DNA of 14,828 nucleotides. Origin: QFOX01 sp044237845. GTDB lineage: Bacteria; Pseudomonadota; Alphaproteobacteria; Rickettsiales; UBA3002. Shown in pieces: positions 6,984-14,318 of this stretch (position 1 is the stretch's first letter; each line of letters opens with the position of its first letter). Location of the stretch: assembly GCA_044237845.1 (NCBI GenBank), contig JBIIEL010000042.1, forward strand, positions 1-14,828, given 5' to 3'. The position numbers were made by a program, and so were the translations under genes. Below the pieces are notes generated by a model. It was not told the DNA's origin and did not search any database. It saw only the letters and a list, made by a program, of their open reading frames with translations.

Positions 6984-7734
6984 ACTCACTGAAATTGAAT
7001 TCTGGGAGCATTACTGGCAGGACTGTCCTCTTCCCAGTGAGCCCGATATGACGCTGCCGTTCGACCGCTGCCTCGCGCGTGAACTCAAAAAAAGCCTTGA
7101 TCTGTCAGGTGGCGATGTACTGGAGATCGGCTGCGCGCCCGGGAAATGGCTTGCGTTTTTTGCCAAAACCTTCGGCATGTGCGCGAGCGGCATTGAATAT
7201 TCTGCCGCAGGCATGCACGCCGTGCTACGTAACTTTGAACTTCTTGGGCTGTCTGCCGATACCATTATCACGGGCGATTTTTTTGAACTCCTCCCCTCAC
7301 GCCAGTTCGATGTGGTGATGTCATTTGGCTTTATTGAACATTTCGACGATCCGGACGATGTGGTGGCGCGGCATTTAGCATGGCTAAAACCCGGAGGAAC
7401 ATTAGTGCTGTGCGTGCCTAATTTCCGCGGGATATATACGCCATTGCAGCGCGCACTGGATCCCGGCATTCTCGAGAAACACAACCTCAGCATTATGCGT
7501 CCGGATTATTTCAAGGCGCTTGCCGAGAAATTCTCGCTTACCCCTCTTCACATTCGCTACATTGGTTCGTTCGAGCCCTCGCTGCCCGTACAACAACGCG
7601 GATACCGCACTATTGGGCAACTGCTGACCAAATGCGTGCTTCGTCTGGTCGTCCCCCTTCGCCGCCCCGCGATTTGGGATTCGCTGAACCACCCCTATAT
7701 CAGCTCCAACCTTCTGGCGATTTACAGAAAATGA
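6976..7734 (+). CDS. Class I SAM-dependent methyltransferase
   Basis: The 252-residue protein is a Rossmann-fold methyltransferase. Motif I is VLEIGCAPGKW (48-58), with GIEYS (72-76) as the acidic loop and FGFIEHFDDP (117-126) and LKPGGTLVLCVPN (137-149) as the later core motifs. The acceptor is unknown; in this context a sugar hydroxyl of the glycan or the chain end is likely. The start chosen is the ATG at 6976. It overlaps the upstream stop as ATGGCTGA, has GAGAA a few bases ahead, and begins at a typical N-terminus (E-x-x-FWEHYW). An in-frame ATG at 6943 would add 11 residues inside the previous gene. The stop overlaps the next start by ATGA. Confidence 0.87.
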   Translation: MAELTEIEFWEHYWQDCPLPSEPDMTLPFDRCLARELKKSLDLSGGDVLEIGCAPGKWLAFFAKTFGMCASGIEYSAAGMHAVLRNFELLGLSADTIITGDFFELLPSRQFDVVMSFGFIEHFDDPDDVVARHLAWLKPGGTLVLCVPNFRGIYTPLQRALDPGILEKHNLSIMRPDYFKALAEKFSLTPLHIRYIGSFEPSLPVQQRGYRTIGQLLTKCVLRLVVPLRRPAIWDSLNHPYISSNLLAIYRK

Positions 7735-8921
7735 CGCGGCTACTTGCTTACACAGAAACCTATGCGCGCGGTGGTGGCAATCGCTATATGGTGGATTGCG
7801 CGAATGCATTAGCCCCTTCCTTTTCCGAGGTCATGATTGCCACCAATAAGAGCGGCATTTTTCCCGAAGACATCGCGCATCTAAGCTGCCCGGCGACGAC
7901 CCGGCAAGTCTCCATTCTGACCCGCGCTTCCATTCAACGCCATATCTCGTGGCTGCCGACAACTCTGCGTCGCATGTTTCTCGCACTGCTTGTCCTGATG
8001 GAGCCGTTCTTTTTTCTGTCGAACATGCTGTGCTTTGCCTTTCTGATTCGCCGTTATAAGCCCTCCTGCATTCTGAGTTGCAACGGCGGCTATCCCGCTG
8101 CGCAATCCTGCCTCGCCATGATAGTCGCCGCAAAACTCTGCCGCGTAAAATCGATGCTGAGTATTGTCAGTATGCCGACCCCGCGCCGTCGTTATACCTA
8201 TTATTACGAGAAATGCGTAGACCGCCTTGTGTGGCGCGCAGCAGATGCCGTTATCGTCAATGCTTCTGCCATCGCAAAAGCACTCACCACCTTACGTGAT
8301 ATGCCCACTGATGCAGCGCATATCGTCTATAATAGCATTGCCGATATCCCCTCGCCACCACGCGTGCGCGCTGCCACAGAGATACTCACCCTCGGCTGCG
8401 TCGCACGGCTCGACGCCATGAAAGGCGTGTTCTTTTTATTCGACGCCTTTGCAGAGCTGGCTAAGGAATTTCCTAACCTTCGACTGGTGCTTGCAGGAGA
8501 CGGAGACGCCTCCGCAGAGTTGAAGAAACGCTGCACGCAGCATGGGCTGGAGGCACGCGTCGATTTCCTCGGCCACTATTCCGGCGATATCGCGGCCCTG
8601 CTTGCCTCGTTTGATATTTACGTATTTCCTTCCCTTTGGGAGGGCTTTCCTTATAGCATAGTCGAAGCCATGCGCAGCGGATGTGCCATCATCGCAACCC
8701 GTGTCGGTGGCATCCCGGAGGCGATTGAGAATGAGAAAGAAGGACTATTGATTGTGCCCGCTTCTACTGCGGATATTACTTCGGCGCTTCGCCGGCTGAT
8801 TCCGGATGAAGCGCTACGAAACCGCTTGGGTAAAGGCGCATATCAACGGTTCACGCAGCATTTTTCGCTTCAGGCGATGCAGACGCAGCTGCGCGAAGTG
8901 ATGAACAAAACGGTGACGTGA
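7731..8921 (+). CDS. Glycosyltransferase, GT4-type (GT-B fold)
   Basis: The 396-residue protein is a retaining GT-B glycosyltransferase resembling family GT4. The N-domain begins LLAYTETYARGGGNRYMVD, with the glycine-rich acceptor-side loop. A hydrophobic, probably membrane-associating segment lies at about 83-106. The C-domain has GCVARLDAMKG (222-232), VLAGDG (253-258) and the E-x7-E donor motif EGFPYSIVE (304-312), followed by GGIPE (326-330). It would add one sugar to the lipid-linked repeat unit on the cytoplasmic face; donor and acceptor cannot be read from sequence. The start at 7731 is the ATG of an ATGA overlap with the methyltransferase; longer in-frame extension from 7632 lies wholly inside that gene and is not conserved-looking. 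Confidence 0.9.
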   Translation: MTRLLAYTETYARGGGNRYMVDCANALAPSFSEVMIATNKSGIFPEDIAHLSCPATTRQVSILTRASIQRHISWLPTTLRRMFLALLVLMEPFFFLSNMLCFAFLIRRYKPSCILSCNGGYPAAQSCLAMIVAAKLCRVKSMLSIVSMPTPRRRYTYYYEKCVDRLVWRAADAVIVNASAIAKALTTLRDMPTDAAHIVYNSIADIPSPPRVRAATEILTLGCVARLDAMKGVFFLFDAFAELAKEFPNLRLVLAGDGDASAELKKRCTQHGLEARVDFLGHYSGDIAALLASFDIYVFPSLWEGFPYSIVEAMRSGCAIIATRVGGIPEAIENEKEGLLIVPASTADITSALRRLIPDEALRNRLGKGAYQRFTQHFSLQAMQTQLREVMNKTVT

Positions 8922-8924
8922 TTT

Positions 8925-9851
8925 ATGTCTTTATGTGCAACGGTTCTCGGCGCCGGCTTTATCGGGAAGCATTTCCTGCGATACGCATTATTACAAGGCT
9001 ACACGCTGCGTGTGCTCGACCATAACGATTGCCCGGAAGAATTCTCAGGCAAACTGCTCTGGATCAAAGGCGATCTAAGTCAGGAAGATAAGCTTTCGCA
9101 GGCGCTAGAGGGAGCACATACAGTCTTTCATTTCATCTCCAGCACTGTCCCCGGAGACATGATCGATGAAAGCGGCGAGCTGAAACAAAACGTATTCCAA
9201 ACACTGCAATTGCTAAAACTCTGCGTCAAAAAAAAGATACAGCGCGTGGTATTTATTTCCTCGGCCTCGGTCTATGGCGTTCAATCCGTCCTACCGATAC
9301 CAGAGACTGCCCTCACCGATCCCATCAGCTCACACGGCATCCACAAACTGACGATCGAGAAATATCTCCAACTCTATCGCCATCAGCATGGACTTGACTG
9401 CAAAATCCTGCGCATCAGCAACCCCTATGGGCCTGGGCAGAATATCGCCGGAAGGCAGGGATTCGTCGCCATCGCGATTGGAAAAATATTGGCGGGCACA
9501 CCCATCACCATCAGCGGTGACGGCACCATCATCCGCGACTTTATCTATATCGATGACGTGGCAAAAGCCCTCCATTTAGTGGCCACTACCGATGCTGGCG
9601 AAACCATTTTCAATATCGGCAGTGGCAATGGCCATTCCCTCAACCAGATTGCAGACCTCCTGCGCGAGCAGACAGGGCGACCCCTGCCTGTTACCTATAC
9701 AGAAAGCCGATTCGTCGATATTCCCAAAAGCGTGCTCGATATAGGAAGCGCCCGCCGTATTCTGGGATTCTCACCAACCGTTTCACTCAAGGAGGGTCTA
9801 GCGCAAACGCTCACCTTCCACCGCTTGACGCCTGTTTATGCAACATCCTAG
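8925..9851 (+). CDS. NAD-dependent epimerase/dehydratase family protein with His at the catalytic Tyr position
   Basis: The 308-residue protein is an extended SDR of the GalE/WcaG type acting on a nucleotide sugar. The dinucleotide motif is VLGAGFIGKH (7-16). The active-site segment VVFISSASVYG (108-118) supplies the Ser. DFIYIDDVAKAL and FNIGSG mark the C-terminal substrate region. The Y-x-x-x-K motif reads HGIHK (137-141), so Lys141 is kept but the expected Tyr is His137 (codon CAC, 9333-9335). Loss of the Tyr usually abolishes or alters SDR chemistry. It starts 3 bases after the GT4 gene and overlaps the acyltransferase by 14 bases. The substrate is not deducible; a 4-epimerase or 4-reductase is the default guess for such loci. 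Confidence 0.82.
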   Translation: MSLCATVLGAGFIGKHFLRYALLQGYTLRVLDHNDCPEEFSGKLLWIKGDLSQEDKLSQALEGAHTVFHFISSTVPGDMIDESGELKQNVFQTLQLLKLCVKKKIQRVVFISSASVYGVQSVLPIPETALTDPISSHGIHKLTIEKYLQLYRHQHGLDCKILRISNPYGPGQNIAGRQGFVAIAIGKILAGTPITISGDGTIIRDFIYIDDVAKALHLVATTDAGETIFNIGSGNGHSLNQIADLLREQTGRPLPVTYTESRFVDIPKSVLDIGSARRILGFSPTVSLKEGLAQTLTFHRLTPVYATS

Positions 9852-11331
9852 CTACCGTGCCGATATCGATGGCTTGCGCGCGATTGCGGTGCTCTCGGTC
9901 ATGGCGTTTCATCTTTTCCCCGCAACTCTCCGCGGCGGATTTATTGGCGTTGATATTTTCTTTGTTATCTCGGGTTTTCTCATCTCCACGATCATTTTTG
10001 AGAATCTGGACCGGGGCACATTCCGTCTCTCTGAGTTCTATACCCGCCGCATCAAACGTATCTTTCCTGCGCTGTTGCTCATGCTCGCTACCTGCCTGTG
10101 TTTCGGATGGTTTCTATTGCTTGCCGACGAATATAAACAGCTAGGGTCACACACCGCGGCAGGGGCAGCGTTCTTTTCCAATATCATGCTCTGGCGCGAG
10201 AGCGGATATTTCGACACGGCCGCGGAATCCAAACCATTACTACATTTATGGTCGCTCGGCATCGAGGAGCAGTTTTATATCCTATGGCCTTGGCTGGTAT
10301 GGCTGTGCTGGCGTCACCGAAAGCACTTCTTCCTTATCATTCTCGGCCTTGCCGCACTCTCATTCTGCCTGAGCATTGCAGGCCTCAAAAAAGACGCTGC
10401 CGCTATGTTCTTTCTACCCCATGTGCGTTTCTGGGAACTGCTTGTAGGCGCGCTGATGGCGCATCTGATGCTGTACAAAAACACGCTGTTAGAAACTATC
10501 CCCACGCTGAAACCTGAACTTCGTGCCTGGCTTGGCCTGCTTCTAGTGGGTGTCGGCATGTTCAGCATTCACAAACAATCTCTGTTCCCTGGCTTCTGGG
10601 CATTGCTGCCTGTCCTGGGCAGCGCACTATTGATTAGCGCTGGCTCTCACACATGGGTCAACCGCACGCTGCTGAGCCACCGGGTTCTGGTATGGTTCGG
10701 GCTCATCAGCTACCCTCTCTATCTATGGCATTGGCCTGTCTTATTTTTTATGCGCGTCGGCTCCGAGGCATCTCCTGCGCAGATAGGCATCACCACCGCC
10801 TTACTTTCCATCGCGCTGGCATGGCTCACCTATCGCTTTGTTGAAAGACCCATCCGCCGTGATCAGAACAACGCCTTGAAAAGAAATAGGTTGCTCGTTG
10901 CAATGGTATTCGTCGGCATCGCTGGATTTACTGCGTATAAAACCGAGGGCTTCCCAACGCGCGCGCTGCAACAACGCTTCGCGCCCTACACACAATCCAT
11001 TACGGTGATAGATAAAAGCGAGATGTGCTTTGAAATTCCGTATGCGTATCAAAAAGAAACGAACTGGTTTTGTACGCTGGGTAGCGGCCAACATCCGCCA
11101 ACGTTATTTGCTTATGGTGATAGCCACGCCCTCAGCCTCATTCCAGCGTTGGAGAAGCTTGCTTCAGAACGCGCATACAGCATCGCCTTCGCAGGAAATT
11201 CCGGAGCCCACCGCTTCTGGGCATTCAATCCTTGCGTGGCGAAACCTGGACAGAAAAGTATAATTGCCAGAAGCTCAACGAGCGTATTTTTGCCCATGTG
11301 CGCGACCATAAAATCCCTACTGTTCTGCTGA
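9838..11331 (+). CDS. OafA/YrhL-type O-acyltransferase, C-terminal domain lost by frameshift
   Basis: The frame encodes a membrane O-acyltransferase of the acyltransferase-3 family, which acetylates or acylates glycans using a periplasmic fused domain. The family signature is present: DIDGLRAIAV with Arg14 and His25 in R-x10-H spacing, GVDIFFVISGFLI (38-50), FYTRRIKRIFP (67-77), LHLWSLGIEEQFY (135-147), SYPLYLWHWP (291-300) and VERPIR (335-340). About ten hydrophobic membrane segments are visible, the last at about 352-366. A linker and the first SGNH block, YGDSHALS (Asp428, Ser429, His430), follow. After GNSGA the frame departs from family sense and ends at 11331. The normal continuation lies in another frame to 11822. 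One added base between 11205 and 11206 would give about 661 residues, normal for OafA-SGNH proteins. The membrane domain itself is intact. Confidence 0.88.
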   Translation: MQHPSYRADIDGLRAIAVLSVMAFHLFPATLRGGFIGVDIFFVISGFLISTIIFENLDRGTFRLSEFYTRRIKRIFPALLLMLATCLCFGWFLLLADEYKQLGSHTAAGAAFFSNIMLWRESGYFDTAAESKPLLHLWSLGIEEQFYILWPWLVWLCWRHRKHFFLIILGLAALSFCLSIAGLKKDAAAMFFLPHVRFWELLVGALMAHLMLYKNTLLETIPTLKPELRAWLGLLLVGVGMFSIHKQSLFPGFWALLPVLGSALLISAGSHTWVNRTLLSHRVLVWFGLISYPLYLWHWPVLFFMRVGSEASPAQIGITTALLSIALAWLTYRFVERPIRRDQNNALKRNRLLVAMVFVGIAGFTAYKTEGFPTRALQQRFAPYTQSITVIDKSEMCFEIPYAYQKETNWFCTLGSGQHPPTLFAYGDSHALSLIPALEKLASERAYSIAFAGNSGAHRFWAFNPCVAKPGQKSIIARSSTSVFLPMCATIKSLLFC

Positions 11332-11822
11332 TAGCACGATGGTCCTATTATACGGGAGGTACAACTCACCCAGAGGACTTCAACGCCATTGCTATGAGCG
11401 GCGCGGATTCCGATAGCACCCGCGGCTCCTCTCAGACGGCGCTTGCCCATGCGATTCAGCATACCCTCAAGGCATATAAAGAAATAGGCGTCACCGTCTA
11501 TCTGATGGAGGACAATCCACAACAGATATACGGCTCCAATGATGCACTAAGAAAAATACGCGTTCCTTCAGACGCCCTGATTAATACGCTCTCCGTTTCC
11601 CGGGAAGAACATCAAAACAACCAAAAGATTGCAGCAGATATTCTGCATGCGAATGCGAAGGGAAAAGCGGTGCTCATCAACACGGATGATGTGCTGTGCG
11701 ATGCGGATAGATGCCCGCTGGTACGCGCCGGAAAATTTCTCTACCGCGATACCGACCATCTGAGCATTGAAGGCGCGCTGAATATCTACCCCCGCCTGCG
11801 TGCGAAACTCCCCGCAAATTGA
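11208..11822 (+). pseudogene. Detached C-terminal SGNH domain of the acyltransferase
   Basis: This reading frame carries the rest of the SGNH hydrolase-like domain. PPLLGIQSLRGE directly continues the GNSG of the upstream frame, then KYNC (a frequent Cys position), VLLIARWSYY, and the final catalytic DTDHLS (D-x-x-H, His codon 11757-11759). About 204 residues remain to the TGA at 11820-11822. A TTG at 11232 is the only start-like codon near the front and lacks the nucleophile-bearing block, so separate translation would give a domain without its Ser. Function therefore depends on joining to the 9838 frame. It could be a true mutation, a sequencing error, or phase-type variation, though no homopolymer or repeat sits at the junction. 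Confidence 0.85.
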
Positions 11823-11875
11823 AACGTTGAAAAACTGTGGAACCTTGATAAAACCACCCCAAGGATAGCTAACCT

Positions 11876-11984
11876 CATTATGGCGGATGAAGCGCGAAGC
11901 AATGAAGTGGCGCAAGCGCAGCGTAGACTGACTACGTGAGCATTGCGCCGAAGCTTCATTGCAAGCAGATTCGCTGCCAGAATG
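11876..11984. repeat. 109-nt imperfect palindrome (possible REP/RPE-like element)
   Basis: The two arms meet at a 5-base loop, ACTGA (11927-11931). Perfectly paired blocks, from inside out, are CGTAG/CTACG (11922-11926 with 11932-11936), GGCGCAA/TTGCGCC (11909-11915 with 11943-11949) and GCAATGAAG/CTTCATTGC (11899-11907 with 11954-11962). An outermost block, CATTATGGC with GCCAGAATG (11876-11884 with 11976-11984), has one mismatch. Between blocks are small bulges. No T tract follows, so it does not look like an intrinsic terminator. Size and form resemble palindromic intergenic repeats of proteobacteria. Copy number elsewhere in the genome cannot be seen. Confidence 0.75.
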
Positions 11985-11994
11985 CAGTTAAAAC

Positions 11995-11999
11995 AAGGA
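11995..11999 (+). promoter_or_regulatory. Ribosome binding site of rfbF
   Basis: AAGGA lies eight bases before the ATG at 12008. It supports that start over an in-frame GTG at 11936, which would place 24 unconserved codons across the palindrome. Confidence 0.7.
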
Positions 12000-12007
12000 T
12001 CCAAACC

Positions 12008-12781
12008 ATGAACCACAACGTCGTTATTCTCTGCGGTGGCCTCGGTACGCGCCTTTCGGAGGAAACCCATATACGCCCTAAGCCGATGGTCGAGATTGGC
12101 GGGCGCCCTATTCTGTGGCATATCATGAAGATTTATGAGCGCCATGGACTGACCAATTTCACGCTGGCACTTGGCTATAAGGGCGAGACCATCAAGGATT
12201 ATTTCCTGAGCTACCATGCCCGCCTGAGCGACCTCACTGTTTCACTCAAAACGGGCGACGTGGCCTACCGCAACCCCACCGCTGAGGATTGGCGCATCTC
12301 ACTGGTGGATACAGGTGATAAAAGCATGACCGGCGGGCGTCTGCTCCGCCTCAAGCCGCATTTGCAATCGGGCGGCACCTTCCTGCTCACCTATGGCGAT
12401 GGCGTTTCGGACATCGACATCACTGCGCTTCTCGCCTTCCACCGCAGCCATGGGCGTCTGGCGACCGTGACCGCGGTACATCCACCCGCACGCTTTGGCG
12501 ATCTGGCGATTGACGGCGACCGCGTCACCCATTTCGCCGAGAAGCCGCAGACCGGCCAAGGCTGGATCAATGGCGGGTTTTTCGTGTTTGAACCGGGCGT
12601 TTTTGAGTATCTCGAGAACGACAGCACCATCCTCGAGAAGGCCCCGCTGGAGCGCCTCGCCGCCGATGGGCAGCTCATGGCCTATCAGCATACCGGCTAC
12701 TGGCAATCGATGGATACGCTACGTGACAAAAACATCCTCGAAGAGCTATGGGCCACTGGCAACGCGCCATGGAAGGGTTAA
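12008..12781 (+). CDS. rfbF: Glucose-1-phosphate cytidylyltransferase
   Basis: The 257-residue protein makes CDP-glucose from CTP and glucose-1-phosphate, the first step to CDP-6-deoxy sugars. The nucleotidyltransferase signature is VVILCGGLGTRLSEET (5-20), followed by the R-P-K-P-M-V-E-I-G segment (23-31) with the catalytic Lys. YGDGVSDID carries the metal-binding Asp, and GWINGGFFVFEPGVF is the sugar-binding region. Length is exactly typical of RfbF. It is the first gene after the spacer and palindrome, has a good Shine-Dalgarno, and is followed 2 bases after its stop by the GTG start of rfbG, so the pair is cotranscribed. Sampled G+C near 57% is higher than in the genes just upstream. Confidence 0.96.
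   Translation: MNHNVVILCGGLGTRLSEETHIRPKPMVEIGGRPILWHIMKIYERHGLTNFTLALGYKGETIKDYFLSYHARLSDLTVSLKTGDVAYRNPTAEDWRISLVDTGDKSMTGGRLLRLKPHLQSGGTFLLTYGDGVSDIDITALLAFHRSHGRLATVTAVHPPARFGDLAIDGDRVTHFAEKPQTGQGWINGGFFVFEPGVFEYLENDSTILEKAPLERLAADGQLMAYQHTGYWQSMDTLRDKNILEELWATGNAPWKG
12771..12777 (+). promoter_or_regulatory. Ribosome binding site that sets the rfbG start
   Basis: GGAAGGG in the last codons of rfbF stands six bases before the GTG at 12784. It favours that GTG over the in-frame ATGs at 12748 and 12769, neither of which has a comparable purine tract at the right distance. Confidence 0.6.
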
Positions 12782-12783
12782 GC

Positions 12784-13878
12784 GTGAACCATTTCGCAAA
12801 CATCTATCGCGGCAAACGGGTCCTCGTCACCGGGCACACGGGGTTTAAGGGCTCGTGGCTGGCCTTATGGCTCACCCAGTTGGGCGCGAAAGTGGCAGGA
12901 TTCTCTGTCGATATTCCATCGACCCCATCGCATTTTTCGCTGCTCGGGCTCGAAAATCATATCGAACATCATCTCGGCGATGTGCGTGACCGCGCACGGC
13001 TGGCGGAGGTGATCGATGCCTTCCGCCCCGAGGTAATCTTCCATCTGGCGGCGCAGGCGCTGGTGCGCCAATCATATGCCGACCCGGCAAGCAGCTTCGA
13101 AGTGAACACCATGGGCATGGTCAATCTGCTCGAATGCGTGCGCACGCGGCCATGGATTGAAGCGGCCGTGCTCATCACCAGCGACAAAGCCTATCGCAAT
13201 GTCGAATGGTGCTGGGGCTACCGTGAGACGGATGCGCTGGGTGGTTACGACCCCTATGGTGCCTCGAAAAGCTGTGCGGATATTGTCGCGCAATCCTACT
13301 TCCATTCTTTCTTCCAAAACAGCCCTACGCAGATTGCCATTGCGCGTGCCGGCAACGTCATCGGCGGTGGCGACTGGGCAGCAGACCGTATCGTGCCCGA
13401 CTGCATCCGCGCATGGAGCAAAAACGAAACCGTCACCATACGCAGCCCACGCGCAACGCGCCCATGGCAGCATGTGCTCGAGCCCGTCAGCGGTTATCTA
13501 TGGCTTGGCACCCGGTTGCTGCAGAAACCGAAAGGCATGTCAGGCGAGGCCTTCAACTTCGGGCCCGAAGCACGCGTGAACCAAACCGTCGGCGAGCTGC
13601 TCGATGCCATGACCGCACGTTGGTCGGACGCGCGATGGAACTGCCCAGAAGGCATGGAGCAGATGGGTCATGAAGCCATGCTACTCAAGCTCTCCTGCGA
13701 TAAAGCCCTCCATTTTCTGAAGTGGGAAGCGGTGCTTTCGTTTGAGGAAACCGTCGCCATGACGGCCGACTGGTATCACCACTGGCACACAGGCAATCAA
13801 AACATCCACGCCTATAGCCTGGAGCAAATCGGGCAGTATTGCGACTTCGCACAAAAGAAAGGTGCCGTGTGGCTTTAG
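12784..13878 (+). CDS. rfbG: CDP-glucose 4,6-dehydratase
   Basis: The 364-residue extended SDR converts CDP-glucose to CDP-4-keto-6-deoxyglucose with bound NAD. Family landmarks are RVLVTGHTGFKGSWLALWL (12-30), FHLAAQALVRQSY (86-98), ITSDKAYRN (131-139) and YDPYGASK (155-162) with catalytic Tyr158 and Lys162. ARAGNVIGGGDWAADRIVPD is the typical C-domain segment. The TSDK form in place of the epimerases' SSxSVYG is diagnostic of this dehydratase. The start chosen is GTG 12784, preceded by GGAAGGG; this gives MNHFANIYRGKRV, close to the usual RfbG N-terminus. The track from ATG 12748 would add 12 residues overlapping rfbF. Its end overlaps the cupin gene by 10 bases. Confidence 0.95.
   Translation: MNHFANIYRGKRVLVTGHTGFKGSWLALWLTQLGAKVAGFSVDIPSTPSHFSLLGLENHIEHHLGDVRDRARLAEVIDAFRPEVIFHLAAQALVRQSYADPASSFEVNTMGMVNLLECVRTRPWIEAAVLITSDKAYRNVEWCWGYRETDALGGYDPYGASKSCADIVAQSYFHSFFQNSPTQIAIARAGNVIGGGDWAADRIVPDCIRAWSKNETVTIRSPRATRPWQHVLEPVSGYLWLGTRLLQKPKGMSGEAFNFGPEARVNQTVGELLDAMTARWSDARWNCPEGMEQMGHEAMLLKLSCDKALHFLKWEAVLSFEETVAMTADWYHHWHTGNQNIHAYSLEQIGQYCDFAQKKGAVWL
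13857..13862 (+). promoter_or_regulatory. Ribosome binding site that sets the cupin-epimerase start
   Basis: GAAAGG within the end of rfbG is six bases before the GTG at 13869. It supports this start over the TTG at 13839. Confidence 0.5.
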
Positions 13879-14318
13879 ACGGGCTCACAGTCACGCCACT
13901 GCGTCAGATCGACGACGCACGCGGCGCCGTACTTCACATGCTGCGCAGCGATGCACCGGAATTCACGCAGTTCGGCGAATGTTATTTTTCCGAGGTATTG
14001 CCCAATGCCATCAAAGGTTGGAAGCGTCATCGCCTGCAAACCCAGAACCTTGCCGTACCGACGGGGCGCATCCGCTTTGTTGCGTTTGATGGGCGCGAGC
14101 AATCCCCCACGTTCGGGCAGATTGACGTGATCGAATTAGGCCGTCCCGACCAGTATATGCGCCTGTGTGTTCCCCCGGGCATCTGGTACAGCTTTGCCTG
14201 CATCAGCAGCACCGCAGCCCTCATTGCCAACTGCGCTGATCTGCCGCATGACCCCGCGGAGAGCGAACAGAAACCACTGGACGACGCGTCGATTCCCTAC
14301 CGTTGGGAGAGGTTATGA
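13869..14318 (+). CDS. RmlC-like cupin, dTDP-4-dehydrorhamnose 3,5-epimerase family
   Basis: The 149-residue protein belongs to the RmlC-like cupin family whose members epimerise C3 and/or C5 of 4-keto-6-deoxy nucleotide sugars. The segments TPLRQIDDARGAVLHMLR (9-26), FSEVLPNAIKGWKRH (40-54), TQNLAV (58-63), PPGIWYSFA (102-110) and ANCADLPHDP (120-129) are those of the short subfamily found next to rfbF/rfbG. It is shorter than RmlC (about 180). Where RmlC has RGLH with the catalytic His, this has WKRH (His54); where RmlC has A-H-G-F, it has W-Y-S-F. So the substrate is probably CDP- rather than dTDP-linked. GTG start at 13869 gives an N-terminus MALDGLTV. It overlaps rfbG by 10 bases and the next gene by ATGA. 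Confidence 0.85.
   Translation: MALDGLTVTPLRQIDDARGAVLHMLRSDAPEFTQFGECYFSEVLPNAIKGWKRHRLQTQNLAVPTGRIRFVAFDGREQSPTFGQIDVIELGRPDQYMRLCVPPGIWYSFACISSTAALIANCADLPHDPAESEQKPLDDASIPYRWERL

Larger units (their letters stand above)
11823..12007 (+). other. Intergenic spacer before rfbF
   Basis: This 185-base spacer is the longest clean gap between intact genes in the second half of the window and is where a new transcript for rfbF would start. Most of it is the large palindrome at 11876-11984. A weak promoter candidate is TTGAAA (11827-11832), 16 bases, then TAAAAC (11849-11854). CCTTG/CAAGG at 11843-11864 could pair but has a 12-base loop and no T run, so it is not a terminator. Confidence 0.4.

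Noticed and set aside
11200..11212. Programmed frameshifting as the cause of the split acyltransferase
   Set aside because: There is no slippery heptamer, homopolymer or obvious downstream stem at the junction; a simple one-base deletion explains it.
11843..11864. CCTTG/CAAGG stem as a terminator after the acyltransferase
   Set aside because: Only five pairs with a 12-base loop and no T run follow.
11876..11984. Palindrome as an intrinsic terminator
   Set aside because: No T tract follows the right arm, and the stem is far longer and more interrupted than intrinsic terminators.
11936..12007. GTG start extending rfbF upstream
   Set aside because: The extra 24 codons lie across the palindrome and resemble no RfbF N-terminus; the ATG at 12008 has AAGGA eight bases ahead.
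13072..13473. 133-codon minus-strand ORF under rfbG
   Set aside because: Rfb dehydratase coding in the + frame is unambiguous; this is a high-G+C shadow frame.
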